Positions 31,580 through 40,417 of a DNA stretch of 64,000 bases are shown here, piece by piece. Each line of letters opens with the position of its first letter. Position 1 is the first letter of the stretch. The stretch is taken from contig JALELB010000010.1 in assembly GCA_022768805.1 (NCBI GenBank), positions 29,931 through 93,930 on the forward strand, given 5' to 3'. This stretch comes from Ruminococcus sp. GTDB lineage: Bacteria > Bacillota > Clostridia > Oscillospirales > Ruminococcaceae. The position numbers were made by a program, and so were the translations under genes. Under the pieces are notes generated by a model. It was given only the letters and a program-made list of their open reading frames with translations. It did not search any database and was not told the origin of the DNA.

Positions 31580-32169
31580 TGCCCCAGAAGCAGGCGCTGC
31601 GCCGCAGGATGCTGCAGCTGCGCCGGGAGCTGGATCCGGTCCGGAAGGGAGAAATGGATGGGGCTATTGCCCGGCGGCTTCTGAATCTGCCTGCATTTGC
31701 ACAGGCGCAGGAGCTCCTGCTGTATGCTGCAACGGATATTGAGGTGGAAACCCGGGAGATCTTCCGGGAGGCAGCGGCACAGGGAAAGCGTGTTTATTTT
31801 CCCTGTTGTCAGGTGGAACGGCATGAAATGTCGTTCTATCATGCAGCATCCTTTGGGGAGATGACCGTTTCTCACTATGGCATTCCGGAGCCTGTTGCAG
31901 ATCCCGCAGGACAATGGACCGGTCAGGGGAGAACGCTTTGCATCGTGCCTGCCCTGGCTCTGGATCATCGTGGCATGCGGCTGGGCTACGGAGGCGGCTA
32001 TTATGACCGGTTTCTTGCCCGGCATCCGGAGCTGGAGACCATTGGTCTTTGCTATGAAGCTGGGCTTTTGGATGCGGTTCCCACAGACGTGTACGACATT
32101 CCGCTGGGAATGATACTTACAGAATCAACATTGGAGGTTTGTGATGGAGGATCATCGGAATCAATCTGA
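31576..32169 (+). CDS. 5-formyltetrahydrofolate cyclo-ligase
   Basis: ATP-dependent conversion of 5-formyl-THF to 5,10-methenyl-THF, returning a storage folate to the one-carbon pool used by ThyX upstream. The 197-residue protein has the basic N-terminus KQALRRRMLQLRREL, the VPALALDHRGMRLGYGGGYYDRFL signature (about 120-143) and the usual family length. It starts in an ATGA overlap with the DJ-1 gene and lacks a clear ribosome site of its own, so translation is probably coupled. An ATG at 31579 is possible. Confidence 0.94.
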   Translation: MMPQKQALRRRMLQLRRELDPVRKGEMDGAIARRLLNLPAFAQAQELLLYAATDIEVETREIFREAAAQGKRVYFPCCQVERHEMSFYHAASFGEMTVSHYGIPEPVADPAGQWTGQGRTLCIVPALALDHRGMRLGYGGGYYDRFLARHPELETIGLCYEAGLLDAVPTDVYDIPLGMILTESTLEVCDGGSSESI

Positions 32170-33652
32170 TACAGACGCATTATTGGAGGAGCTGCTGCGA
32201 GAAACAGCGGGTGATTCTCCTGAGCCGGAGGATGCGCCGGAATCCGAGCCCCTTCCGGAGAATCCGGATCGGGCTGAGGAGGAGTCTGCCGGAGAGGGCG
32301 CATCGGCCCCTGAGGAAAGGATGGAAAAAACACAGTCCTTTCAGACTGTTGCACACCCTCATGCTGGAAAAGCGGCGGGAGAACAGGGGAAGCGTTCTCC
32401 GGAGCATCCCCGGCAGCATTCGGCATCCGGCAGCACCGCCAGCAGGCGCAAAAAGCAGGCCCGTCCCTCTTCCGGGCGCAGCAAGGAGCATGCACCGGAG
32501 AAAAAGCGCCGCCGCCGGACAAATCTGCCCTTTGTACTGGTGTGGACTACGATTATTGTTGCCATTTCCGTGGTGCTTTCCGTGGGCTTGCTGGCTATCG
32601 GCAAGGATATGTATGCGGTGGATAAGGACTCAACGGAGAAAATCATCAATGTGCCGGAGAATGCCTCTACCGAGCAGATTGCCCAGATGCTTTACGATGA
32701 GGAGATCATACGCATTCCGAAAATGTACCGTCTGGTGTCCAAGCTCAACGGATCAGACGGAAAGTATGTGGCAGGAGAGCATGTGGTCAGCGCCAGCATG
32801 TCCTATGAAACCCTGATTTCCACCCTGACCAAGCCGGTAAAGGCAGAAACCGTCCGGGTTACCTTCCCGGAGGGCATCACCATGCTGGATGCGGCAAAGC
32901 TGCTGGAGGAAAACAAGGTTTGTGAGGCCAGCCGGTTTATCTACTTCTTCAATATTGCGGATTATAATTACGATATCTTCAAGAAGATGCCCAAATCCAA
33001 TGAGCTGAAATTTTATCAGCATGAGGGGTATCTGTTCCCGGATACCTATGAGTTCTATGTGGGGATGGATCCGGAGCTTGTGTGCCAGAAAATATTCATG
33101 CGCACCAACGAAATTCTTTCCGAGGGTAAGCTGAAGGACCTGGATATGACCTATTACGAGCGCATGGAGGAGCTGGATATCAGCCTGGATGAGCTGATAA
33201 CTCTGGCATCCATGATTCAGCGGGAGGCTTCCAGCGTGTCTTCCATGAAGCTGGTATCCTCGGTGTTCTGGAATCGTCTGGAGGATTCGGAGCAATTCCC
33301 CCGGCTCCAGTCCGACCCTACAAGCAAGTATGTGGAGAATGTCATCAAGCCCAATATTTCTGTTGCAAACGATGCCATCTATGAGGCATATGATACCTAC
33401 AAGTGTATCGGCTTGCCTGCCGGAGCAATCTGTAATCCGGGGGTGGATGCCATTGAAGCGGCGCTGGATCCCACCAGCAGCGCATTCTATTATTTCTGTG
33501 CGAATGTAGAAACCGGCGAGATTTTCTATGCCAAGACCGACGAGGAGCATGAGGCCAACCTGCAAGCGATCCAGAACCATACCCAGCCCGGAGATAACCT
33601 GGACGCTGAGGCCGGACAGGAGAGACCGGATGAGGACAATGACGAACAATAA
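32144..33652 (+). CDS. mltG: Endolytic murein transglycosylase MltG
   Basis: Membrane-anchored YceG-like lytic transglycosylase that cuts nascent glycan strands and sets their length. The 502-residue protein has an unusually long cytoplasmic N-terminus of about 125 residues, acidic then Lys/Arg-rich and probably disordered. One membrane helix (about 128-152) and an extracellular LysM-like plus YceG domain follow. The likely catalytic Glu361 lies in ASMIQREASS, followed by LQSDPTSKY and GLPAGAICNPGVDAIEAAL. ATG 32144 has GGAGG 6 nt upstream. It overlaps both neighbours. The order mltG then U32 peptidase matches the B. subtilis yrrL-yrrN/O region. Confidence 0.95.
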   Translation: MEDHRNQSDTDALLEELLRETAGDSPEPEDAPESEPLPENPDRAEEESAGEGASAPEERMEKTQSFQTVAHPHAGKAAGEQGKRSPEHPRQHSASGSTASRRKKQARPSSGRSKEHAPEKKRRRRTNLPFVLVWTTIIVAISVVLSVGLLAIGKDMYAVDKDSTEKIINVPENASTEQIAQMLYDEEIIRIPKMYRLVSKLNGSDGKYVAGEHVVSASMSYETLISTLTKPVKAETVRVTFPEGITMLDAAKLLEENKVCEASRFIYFFNIADYNYDIFKKMPKSNELKFYQHEGYLFPDTYEFYVGMDPELVCQKIFMRTNEILSEGKLKDLDMTYYERMEELDISLDELITLASMIQREASSVSSMKLVSSVFWNRLEDSEQFPRLQSDPTSKYVENVIKPNISVANDAIYEAYDTYKCIGLPAGAICNPGVDAIEAALDPTSSAFYYFCANVETGEIFYAKTDEEHEANLQAIQNHTQPGDNLDAEAGQERPDEDNDEQ

Positions 33653-34877
33653 GCAGAAGAGGCCGGAGATTCTTGCCCCAGCCGGAGACTGGGAGCGGTT
33701 TGAGGCGGCGCTGGATTACGGGGCGGATGCTGTATATCTTGGGGGTACCCAATTTGGCATGCGTGCTGCCTCTGCGAAATTTACGCCGGAGCTGCTGGAG
33801 AAAGCCACCCTGCTTGCCCATGAGCGGGGAAAGAAGGTGTATCTCACCTGCAATACGCTGCCCAGAAATCAGGAGATTCCTTTATTCCGGGGATTTCTGG
33901 AGCAGGCAGTTGCCTGTAAGGTGGATGCACTGATTGTGGCGGATCTGGGGCTGTTGGCGCTGGTGCGGCAGTTTGCGCCGGATATGCCCATTCACATGTC
34001 CACCCAGACCGGAATTGTCAACTATGCCGCTGCCAATCAGCTGTACCAGATGGGGGCGAGCCGGGTAGTGCTTGCCCGGGAGCTGTCCTTAGAGGAAATA
34101 GCGGAAATCCGTGCCAAGACCCCCAGGGAGCTGGAGATTGAAGCCTTTGTACACGGCGCCATGTGCATGTCCTTTTCCGGCCGCTGCCTGCTGTCCAGCT
34201 ACCTCACCAACCGGGACGCCAACCGGGGTGCATGCGCCCAGCCCTGCCGCTGGAGCTATCATCTGATGGAGGAAAAGCGCCCCGGACAGTTCTTTCCGGT
34301 GTTTGAGGATGAACAGGGTTCCTATATTCTCAATGCAAAGGATCTTTGCATGCTGCCTTACCTGGATAAGGTGGTGGAGGCAGGTGTGGACAGCCTGAAG
34401 ATTGAGGGGAGGGCCAAGTCCTCTTACTATGTGTCCGTGGTGACCAATGCCTACCGGCAGGCTATGGATTTATATCTGCAGGATCCGGATCATTTCCATG
34501 TGCCGGACTGGCTGCTGGAGGAGGTCTATAAGGTCAGTCACCGGCAGTACTGCACGGGTTTTTTCTTCGGCCATCCAAACGATTGTCAGTATTACGAAAC
34601 CGGTGGGTATATCCGCAATTATGATGTTGTGGCATGCGTGGATCGCTGGGCGGAAAACCGCTGCTACGCAACCCAGCGGAACCGTTTCTTTGCCGGGGAT
34701 ACGGTGGAGGTGCTGGCACCCGGTCAGAAGCCCTTTACCCTGGAGATCGCCAACCTGCGGGACGGAGAGGGAGCACCCATTGAAACAGCCAACCATGCAA
34801 TGATGCAGCTGAGCTTTGACTGTCCCCGGCAGGTTCCGCCCCATACCATCATCCGGAAAGCTGTCAACGAAGCATAA
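33630..34877 (+). CDS. U32-family peptidase-like protein (YrrO/TrhP-type)
   Basis: U32 proteins of the TrhP/YrrO type are needed for hydroxylation of uridine 34 in tRNA; the peptidase label is historical. The 415-residue protein starts with PEILAPAGDWERFEAALDYGADAVYLGG. It has EAFVHGAMCMSFSGRCLLS and ACAQPCRW, which carry the conserved cysteines, and SLKIEGRAKSSYYV. Synteny with mltG supports the YrrO-like assignment. Start 33630 is 7 nt behind AGGAG; 33639 is possible. It overlaps mltG by 23 nt and ends the thyX operon. Confidence 0.9.
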   Translation: MRTMTNNKQKRPEILAPAGDWERFEAALDYGADAVYLGGTQFGMRAASAKFTPELLEKATLLAHERGKKVYLTCNTLPRNQEIPLFRGFLEQAVACKVDALIVADLGLLALVRQFAPDMPIHMSTQTGIVNYAAANQLYQMGASRVVLARELSLEEIAEIRAKTPRELEIEAFVHGAMCMSFSGRCLLSSYLTNRDANRGACAQPCRWSYHLMEEKRPGQFFPVFEDEQGSYILNAKDLCMLPYLDKVVEAGVDSLKIEGRAKSSYYVSVVTNAYRQAMDLYLQDPDHFHVPDWLLEEVYKVSHRQYCTGFFFGHPNDCQYYETGGYIRNYDVVACVDRWAENRCYATQRNRFFAGDTVEVLAPGQKPFTLEIANLRDGEGAPIETANHAMMQLSFDCPRQVPPHTIIRKAVNEA

Positions 34878-34881
34878 CAAA

Positions 34882-34905
34882 CGCCCGCAATTTGCGGGTG
34901 TTTTT
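34882..34905 (+). terminator. Terminator after the U32 gene
   Basis: Stem CGCCCGCA / TGCGGGTG (34882-34889 with 34893-34900) with a 3-nt loop and five T. It ends the thyX operon. Confidence 0.85.
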
Positions 34906-34964
34906 GCTTTTGTCACTTTATCGTAAGATTTGCATGATACACTATAGGAAAGGAGGGGATACAT

Positions 34965-35657
34965 ATGGAGCATACATATGTTGTAGAAACGAAAAATCTG
35001 GTGAAGGTTTACGGAAAAGGGGAAACCGCTGTCCGGGCGGTGGACGATGTGTCCATGCAGATAGAAGCAGGGGAATTTGTTGCACTGGTAGGGGAAAGCG
35101 GAAGCGGCAAGACCACGCTGCTGAATCTGCTGGGGGCACTGGATTCCCCCACTTCCGGGGAGATTATCATCGGTGGGCAAAGTCTGTCTGGCCAGTCGGA
35201 TGCACAGCTGTCCGCATACCGGCGTCGGAATGTGGGATTCATTTTTCAGTCCTATAATCTGATCCCGGTGCTGAATGTGGCAGAAAACATTGCCCTGCCC
35301 ATGAGCCTGGACAACCAGGAGGTGGATCAGGACTATTTGTCCGAGCTGCTTGAAATTCTGGGACTGACCGACCGACGGGATCACTACCCCCATCAGCTTT
35401 CCGGCGGGCAGCAGCAGCGTGTTGCCATTGGCAGAGCCTTGATTGCAAAGCCGAAGCTGCTGCTGGCGGATGAGCCCACAGGCAATCTGGACAGCCGGAA
35501 CAGCCGGGAGATCGTAACCCTTTTGCAAAATTCCGTGCGGAAGTATAACCAGACCCTGCTGCTGATTACCCACGATGGGCATGTGGCTGCTCATGCAGAC
35601 CGGGTGCTTCATATGCTGGATGGCAGGCTGTGTGATCGGGCGGAGGACAATGTATGA
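34965..35657 (+). CDS. ABC transporter ATP-binding protein (MacB/LolD type)
   Basis: ATPase of a type VII (MacB-like) ABC system, which uses mechanotransmission rather than a transport channel. The 230-residue protein has Walker A GESGSGKTT (about 43-51), the Q-loop FQSYNLIP, signature LSGGQQQR, Walker B LLLADEPTGNLD and the switch His in LLITHD. AAAGGAGGGG precedes ATG. It overlaps the permease by 4 nt. Such pairs often give resistance to peptide antibiotics, but no two-component system is adjacent, so the substrate is unknown. Confidence 0.95.
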   Translation: MEHTYVVETKNLVKVYGKGETAVRAVDDVSMQIEAGEFVALVGESGSGKTTLLNLLGALDSPTSGEIIIGGQSLSGQSDAQLSAYRRRNVGFIFQSYNLIPVLNVAENIALPMSLDNQEVDQDYLSELLEILGLTDRRDHYPHQLSGGQQQRVAIGRALIAKPKLLLADEPTGNLDSRNSREIVTLLQNSVRKYNQTLLLITHDGHVAAHADRVLHMLDGRLCDRAEDNV

Positions 35658-38473
35658 AATACTTATTGAAAATGTCCTGGCGGTTTTTGCGGGAGCAGAA
35701 GCTGCGAACCTTTCTGACAGCCGCCTGTCTAACTCTGGCAGTGTTTGTGGTAGGGGTCTGCGGTGTGTTTGGAAGCTCTGCCTTGTTCAGCGCCCGTAAC
35801 ATTTATCGTCTTCAGTATGGCAGCTACCATTTCTCACTGAATACATGTGTTCCCGATGGCGAATCTCTTTCCCCGGAGGCGGTTGACATCCTCCGATACC
35901 ACAATGCCATATCCGACTTCGGGGAGGCGTATTCTTATTCCCTGGAGAATTTTCCATATGATTCTTCATTGTCGAATACGTGGTTAGCTTTGGAAGAGTC
36001 AGAGCCTGGCGCACGTTTGAACTGCTGGCGTATTACGGTGGATGATTACAGCTGTGTTAGTATTTCGTCCTATGCCATGGGGTTCATCAATTATGATGAA
36101 AAGCTTTCTGAATTGATAGGAATAGAGCAGAGTATGAGCAGCAATTCCCTGATTGGCCGTATGCCGGAACAGGCTGGGGAAATTGTACTGCCGCTGAACA
36201 TGCGCAGCGGATACTATGACTCCTGGCTGAAGGACATGGCCTTGATACAGGATGGAGAAGGAGGAGTCCAGGGCAAGGGTTATCAGATCGGGGATACGAT
36301 CCATCTGACGATCCAGAACGGGATCACAGCATACTCCGGGGATAAAACGGAGGACCAGCAGATGCTTCAGGCAGGCGCTGCTGTGCAGGCGTCCTACAAG
36401 GTAGTAGGTTTTCAGGATGGGGCGTTCCAAGCCGTTGTGCATACCTCGGACACGCAGCTAGCGGCACTGCGGTATTCCCAACCGGATCGGGTCTACTGCC
36501 GCATCCGGGATGGATTGGATTTTACGGCAACTCTCAATGAACTGATGAAAGCTGTGGGCTTGAAAAGCATTCTCGAAGCAGGGAAGATACTGTACCAGAA
36601 TGAGGACCTGCTGATGCTGGAGCTCCGGGGCGATGACGCCATGGTTTCCTTTGCTGCCTGTTTCGGCTTGGTTTTCCTCCTTTGCATTTTCCTGTTTTTC
36701 TTTATCCGGCTGGTGATTGACAACGCCTTTGAGATGTCCACCCAGGAACGTGTGCGGCAGTTTGCCATTCTGCGGACGGTGGGAGCCTCCCGGTGGCAGA
36801 TTGCGGTGATGGTTATGCTGGAGGGAATTATGTATGCTGTTGTAGCGATTCCTCTGGGCATCGGCGGCGCTTGCCTGCTGGGATACGCAGACCTGGAGAG
36901 CTTCCGGTCCGGTGTGGAGGCACTGTATGCTGAAAGCTATGCAGCATTGTTGTCCCAGATCCAGTTCCATTTGTTTTCACCCATCATGATTCTGACCGTG
37001 CTGATTGCGGTGTGGTCCATTTTGATTTCAGCGTATACCTCCGCCATGTGGGCGGCAAAGGTGGATCCCATGCAGGCGGCACAGTTCGGCAGACCCAAAA
37101 AGGAAAAGAAGATCCACCACAAAGCATGCAAGACCCGGCATCGGTTTGGTTTTGCCCTGTATTTTTCCCGGCTGAACCAGAAGCGGAACAAAAAACGCTA
37201 CCGGATCACCATGTTTTCCATTGCCATGGGTATGGTGATGTTCATGACCTGCTACGGACTGAACCGGACGATCCGGTATATGCTGGACGTGGAAATGGGA
37301 AATCTCCGGGATGCGCAAGTCAGTATCAGTGCGGATCAGTATACCGCAGCCCAGGGGCTTGCACTGCTTCGGGAAAGCGGACTGTTTTCAGACTGCTCTG
37401 TTTCAGAACGGGTGGTGTTGGAGCTGGATCCAGCCTTGCTGCAAGAAATGCAGCAGGAAACGGATGATACGGATTTGATCGGTATTTACCGTCCCACAGA
37501 TAATGCTGCATACTTTCTTCCGGTGGATCAGGTGGAGTATGAAGCCAAGTACGAGAAGGCGGTTGGACTGAGCTATGCGGATTTTTGCAGCAGCGGGGGC
37601 TTGTATCTGGGCAGCACAACGCTGGTGTATGTGGAAAAGGACTCAGGCTTGTCCACCGGGTATTACAAGGAAGTTGAGGTGTTAAAGCCCACAACGAAGC
37701 CAATTCCTGCAAAGCTGACGGTGAATCGGGTTGGCGAGGATTCAGAGGGCGGTTTTGAGATGATTAAGGAGCCGGTCACCATTTGTGGCGTTTTCGACAG
37801 CACAGCCTGTTCCGACCTGATGAGCGAATCTCTCTCCAATGGCATTCCTATTCCCTTTGGCATTGTGGATGTCAACCACCTTGAGGAATACCGGTTTATG
37901 CGGGATTATCAGGGAAAGTGGAAACAAGATGTCAATGACTACACCATGAATTACGCCCCGGGCAAACAGCAGGAGGCTAAGAAATGGTTTGCCCAGAAGC
38001 AGCAGGAGGGCTTGATTCTGGATTACAATGGCGAATGCTCAGCGGAGCTTGAGGTTTCCCTGCTTGTGCTGGAGCTGTTTACCCGACTGTGCTATCACTT
38101 TGTACTGATTGTGCTGGCCATTAGTGTATTCACCATCATGAACACCATGAACACGGCGGTGCTGAACCGGCGGCACGAGCTTGGAATGCTCCGGGCTGTG
38201 GGCATGTCCGCAAAGCAGATGCGGCTGACCCTGCTCAGTGAAGCATGCAGATATGTGATAAAGGCCGGCATTGGCGGCAGCCTGGTTGCAGGAGCGATCT
38301 GTTTCTATCTGGTGAATACAAGCTATTACACCTCCAAGTGGATCTGGTTTGTACTGCCCGGTGTGCTGATTGCCATGGGCGTGGGACTGGTTTTTGCGGT
38401 GCTGTCCACCCTGGTGCCTCTGCGGAATCTGGAAAAGCAGGATGCGGCACAGGTGATCCGGGACATCAATTGA
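35654..38473 (+). CDS. FtsX-like ABC transporter permease
   Basis: A 939-residue permease with an N-terminal helix (about 16-44) and a large extracellular domain (about 45-335). A first FtsX helix group follows (about 338-470), then a second helix near 515-535, another extracellular domain, and a C-terminal FtsX group (about 805-935) ending RNLEKQDAAQVIRDIN. The duplicated FtsX layout fits the large permeases of lantibiotic/bacitracin-type or MacB-like systems. Base use in the first extracellular domain (35.8-36.5 kb) is somewhat richer in A/T than its neighbours, consistent with fast divergence. It is translationally coupled to the ATPase. Confidence 0.92.
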   Translation: MKYLLKMSWRFLREQKLRTFLTAACLTLAVFVVGVCGVFGSSALFSARNIYRLQYGSYHFSLNTCVPDGESLSPEAVDILRYHNAISDFGEAYSYSLENFPYDSSLSNTWLALEESEPGARLNCWRITVDDYSCVSISSYAMGFINYDEKLSELIGIEQSMSSNSLIGRMPEQAGEIVLPLNMRSGYYDSWLKDMALIQDGEGGVQGKGYQIGDTIHLTIQNGITAYSGDKTEDQQMLQAGAAVQASYKVVGFQDGAFQAVVHTSDTQLAALRYSQPDRVYCRIRDGLDFTATLNELMKAVGLKSILEAGKILYQNEDLLMLELRGDDAMVSFAACFGLVFLLCIFLFFFIRLVIDNAFEMSTQERVRQFAILRTVGASRWQIAVMVMLEGIMYAVVAIPLGIGGACLLGYADLESFRSGVEALYAESYAALLSQIQFHLFSPIMILTVLIAVWSILISAYTSAMWAAKVDPMQAAQFGRPKKEKKIHHKACKTRHRFGFALYFSRLNQKRNKKRYRITMFSIAMGMVMFMTCYGLNRTIRYMLDVEMGNLRDAQVSISADQYTAAQGLALLRESGLFSDCSVSERVVLELDPALLQEMQQETDDTDLIGIYRPTDNAAYFLPVDQVEYEAKYEKAVGLSYADFCSSGGLYLGSTTLVYVEKDSGLSTGYYKEVEVLKPTTKPIPAKLTVNRVGEDSEGGFEMIKEPVTICGVFDSTACSDLMSESLSNGIPIPFGIVDVNHLEEYRFMRDYQGKWKQDVNDYTMNYAPGKQQEAKKWFAQKQQEGLILDYNGECSAELEVSLLVLELFTRLCYHFVLIVLAISVFTIMNTMNTAVLNRRHELGMLRAVGMSAKQMRLTLLSEACRYVIKAGIGGSLVAGAICFYLVNTSYYTSKWIWFVLPGVLIAMGVGLVFAVLSTLVPLRNLEKQDAAQVIRDIN

Positions 38474-38480
38474 TTGCAAA

Positions 38481-38517
38481 AAAAGAGCATGGGTCTGGTT
38501 CAGATCCATGCTCTTTT
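38481..38517. terminator. Bidirectional terminator between convergent ABC systems
   Basis: AAAAGAGCATGG (38481-38492) pairs perfectly with CCATGCTCTTTT (38506-38517), extended inward by five more pairs (one a G-U) to a GTT loop. A and T runs on both sides allow termination in both directions. Confidence 0.9.
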
Positions 38518-38530
38518 GCGGTAGTGGAGA

Positions 38531-40417
38531 TCAGCTCAGCTCGAACATGCCGGTGTAAAGCTGATAGTATTTGCCCTTCTGTGCCAGCAGGGTTTTGTGG
38601 TTGCCCCGTTCGATGATCTGACCGTGCTCCAGCACCATAATGGCGTGGGCGTTCCGGATGGTGGACAGCCGGTGGGCGATAACGAATACAGTTCTGCCCT
38701 CCATCAGCCGGTCCATGCCCTTTTCGATCAGGGCCTCCGTTCTGGTGTCGATGGAGCTTGTGGCTTCGTCCAGAATCAGCACCGGCGGATCAGCCACCGC
38801 TGCCCGGGCAATGGCCAGCAGCTGACGCTGACCCTGACTCAGGTTGATGCCGTCCGAGGTCAGCATGGTCTGATAGCCCTGGGGAAGATGGGTGATAAAT
38901 CCGTGGGCGTTTGCCAGCTTGGCTGCTGCAATGACCTCCTCGTCGGTGGCGTCCAGCTTGCCGTACCGGATATTGTCCATAACGGTTCCGGTAAACAGGT
39001 GGGTATCCTGAAGCACCATGGACAGGGAGTGCCGCAGATCATCCTTTTTGATTTTGTTGATGTTGATGCCGTCATAGCGGATCTTGCCGTCCGGCACATC
39101 ATAGAACCGGTTAATCAGGTTGGTAATGGTGGTTTTGCCTGCACCGGTGGATCCCACAAAGGCAATTTTCTGACCGGGTGTTGCATACAGGCTCACATCC
39201 TGCAGCACGGTTTTGTTTGGCTCATAGCCGAAGGTCACATCGTCAAATTCCACGTTGCCCGCCACCCGGGTATAGGTCAATGTGCCGTCATGGTGGGGAT
39301 GCTTCCAGGCCCAGATGCCGGTGTGGTGGTCTGCTTCGGTCAGTGTGCCGTCCGGTGCAAGCTCTGCATTCACCAGCGTCACATAGCCGTTGTCCACCTC
39401 CGGCTCCTCATCAATCAGCCGGAAAATACGTTCTGCACCTGCCAGCGCAGTAAGCACTGCATTGAACTGCTGGGACAGCTGGGTAACGGGCTGGGAGAAG
39501 CTGCGGGTATACTGGAGGAATACCACCACCGTACCAAGACTCAGAACTCCGTTGATGGCCAGAATGCCGCCTACAATGGCAGTGACCGCATAATGCACAT
39601 GGGACAGATTCCCCATAATGGGCATGAGAATATTGGCAAAGGTATTGGCATTGGTAGCTGCATCGCAGAGATTTTCGTTGAGTGCATCAAACTCCGCCTT
39701 GCATTCCGGCTCATGGCAGAATACCTTGACCACCTTCTGCCCATCAATCATTTCTTCAATATAGCCGTTGACCCGACCGATTTCCTGCTGCTGCTTCTTG
39801 AAGTAAGCGCCGCTCTTGCCGCCGATTCTGGCAATGATGAACAGCATCAGGATCAGGGTCATGATGACCAGAATGGTCAGTTGCCAGCTGTAATAGAGCA
39901 TCATGATGAATACGCCGATAACCGTAATGGAGGAGGAAATAAACTGGGTGACTGTGTTGCTCAGCATTTCCCGGATGGTGTCCGTATCGTTGGTATACCG
40001 GCTCATGAGATCTCCGTGTGCGTGGGTATCGAAGAACCGGATGGGCAGATGCTCCATTTTGGCGAACATATCCGTCCGGATTCTGAACAGGGTCCGGGTG
40101 GAAATGCTCAGCATGACACGCTGATAGAAATAGGTGCTGAGAGCGCCGATCAGATAAATGCCCCCCATCAGGAACAGGGTCCGGATAAAGCCGGTCATCA
40201 GCTCCGCATTGTATGCCTTGAGCATGGGCTCCAGATAGTTGTCAATGACCCTTTGCAGGAAGGAGGTGCCGATGATCTGGGCAAGGGCACTGCACAGAAT
40301 GGCAAGGAATACGGCTGCCAATAAGCCCTTGCTGGCGGCCATATACCGGAAGATCCGTTTCAGCGTTGCTCCTACATTCTGGGGCTTCTGCATGGGTTTT
40401 CTGCTTGGTCCCGGCAT
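38531..40417 (-). CDS. ABC exporter, heterodimer subunit with intact catalytic site
   Basis: Type IV (ABCB-like) multidrug exporter half-transporter of 628 residues: six membrane helices (about 35-320) then a nucleotide-binding domain. Walker A GSTGAGKTT, signature LSQGQRQ and Walker B LILDEATSSID with the catalytic Glu are intact. An insert of about 45 residues lies at the start of the ATPase domain (around DHHTGIWAWKHPHHDG), as in LmrD/BmrD-type partners. The start ATG lies in a TAATG overlap with the upstream partner gene, so the two are translated together. Substrate unknown. Confidence 0.94.
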   Translation of the reverse strand: MPGPSRKPMQKPQNVGATLKRIFRYMAASKGLLAAVFLAILCSALAQIIGTSFLQRVIDNYLEPMLKAYNAELMTGFIRTLFLMGGIYLIGALSTYFYQRVMLSISTRTLFRIRTDMFAKMEHLPIRFFDTHAHGDLMSRYTNDTDTIREMLSNTVTQFISSSITVIGVFIMMLYYSWQLTILVIMTLILMLFIIARIGGKSGAYFKKQQQEIGRVNGYIEEMIDGQKVVKVFCHEPECKAEFDALNENLCDAATNANTFANILMPIMGNLSHVHYAVTAIVGGILAINGVLSLGTVVVFLQYTRSFSQPVTQLSQQFNAVLTALAGAERIFRLIDEEPEVDNGYVTLVNAELAPDGTLTEADHHTGIWAWKHPHHDGTLTYTRVAGNVEFDDVTFGYEPNKTVLQDVSLYATPGQKIAFVGSTGAGKTTITNLINRFYDVPDGKIRYDGININKIKKDDLRHSLSMVLQDTHLFTGTVMDNIRYGKLDATDEEVIAAAKLANAHGFITHLPQGYQTMLTSDGINLSQGQRQLLAIARAAVADPPVLILDEATSSIDTRTEALIEKGMDRLMEGRTVFVIAHRLSTIRNAHAIMVLEHGQIIERGNHKTLLAQKGKYYQLYTGMFELS

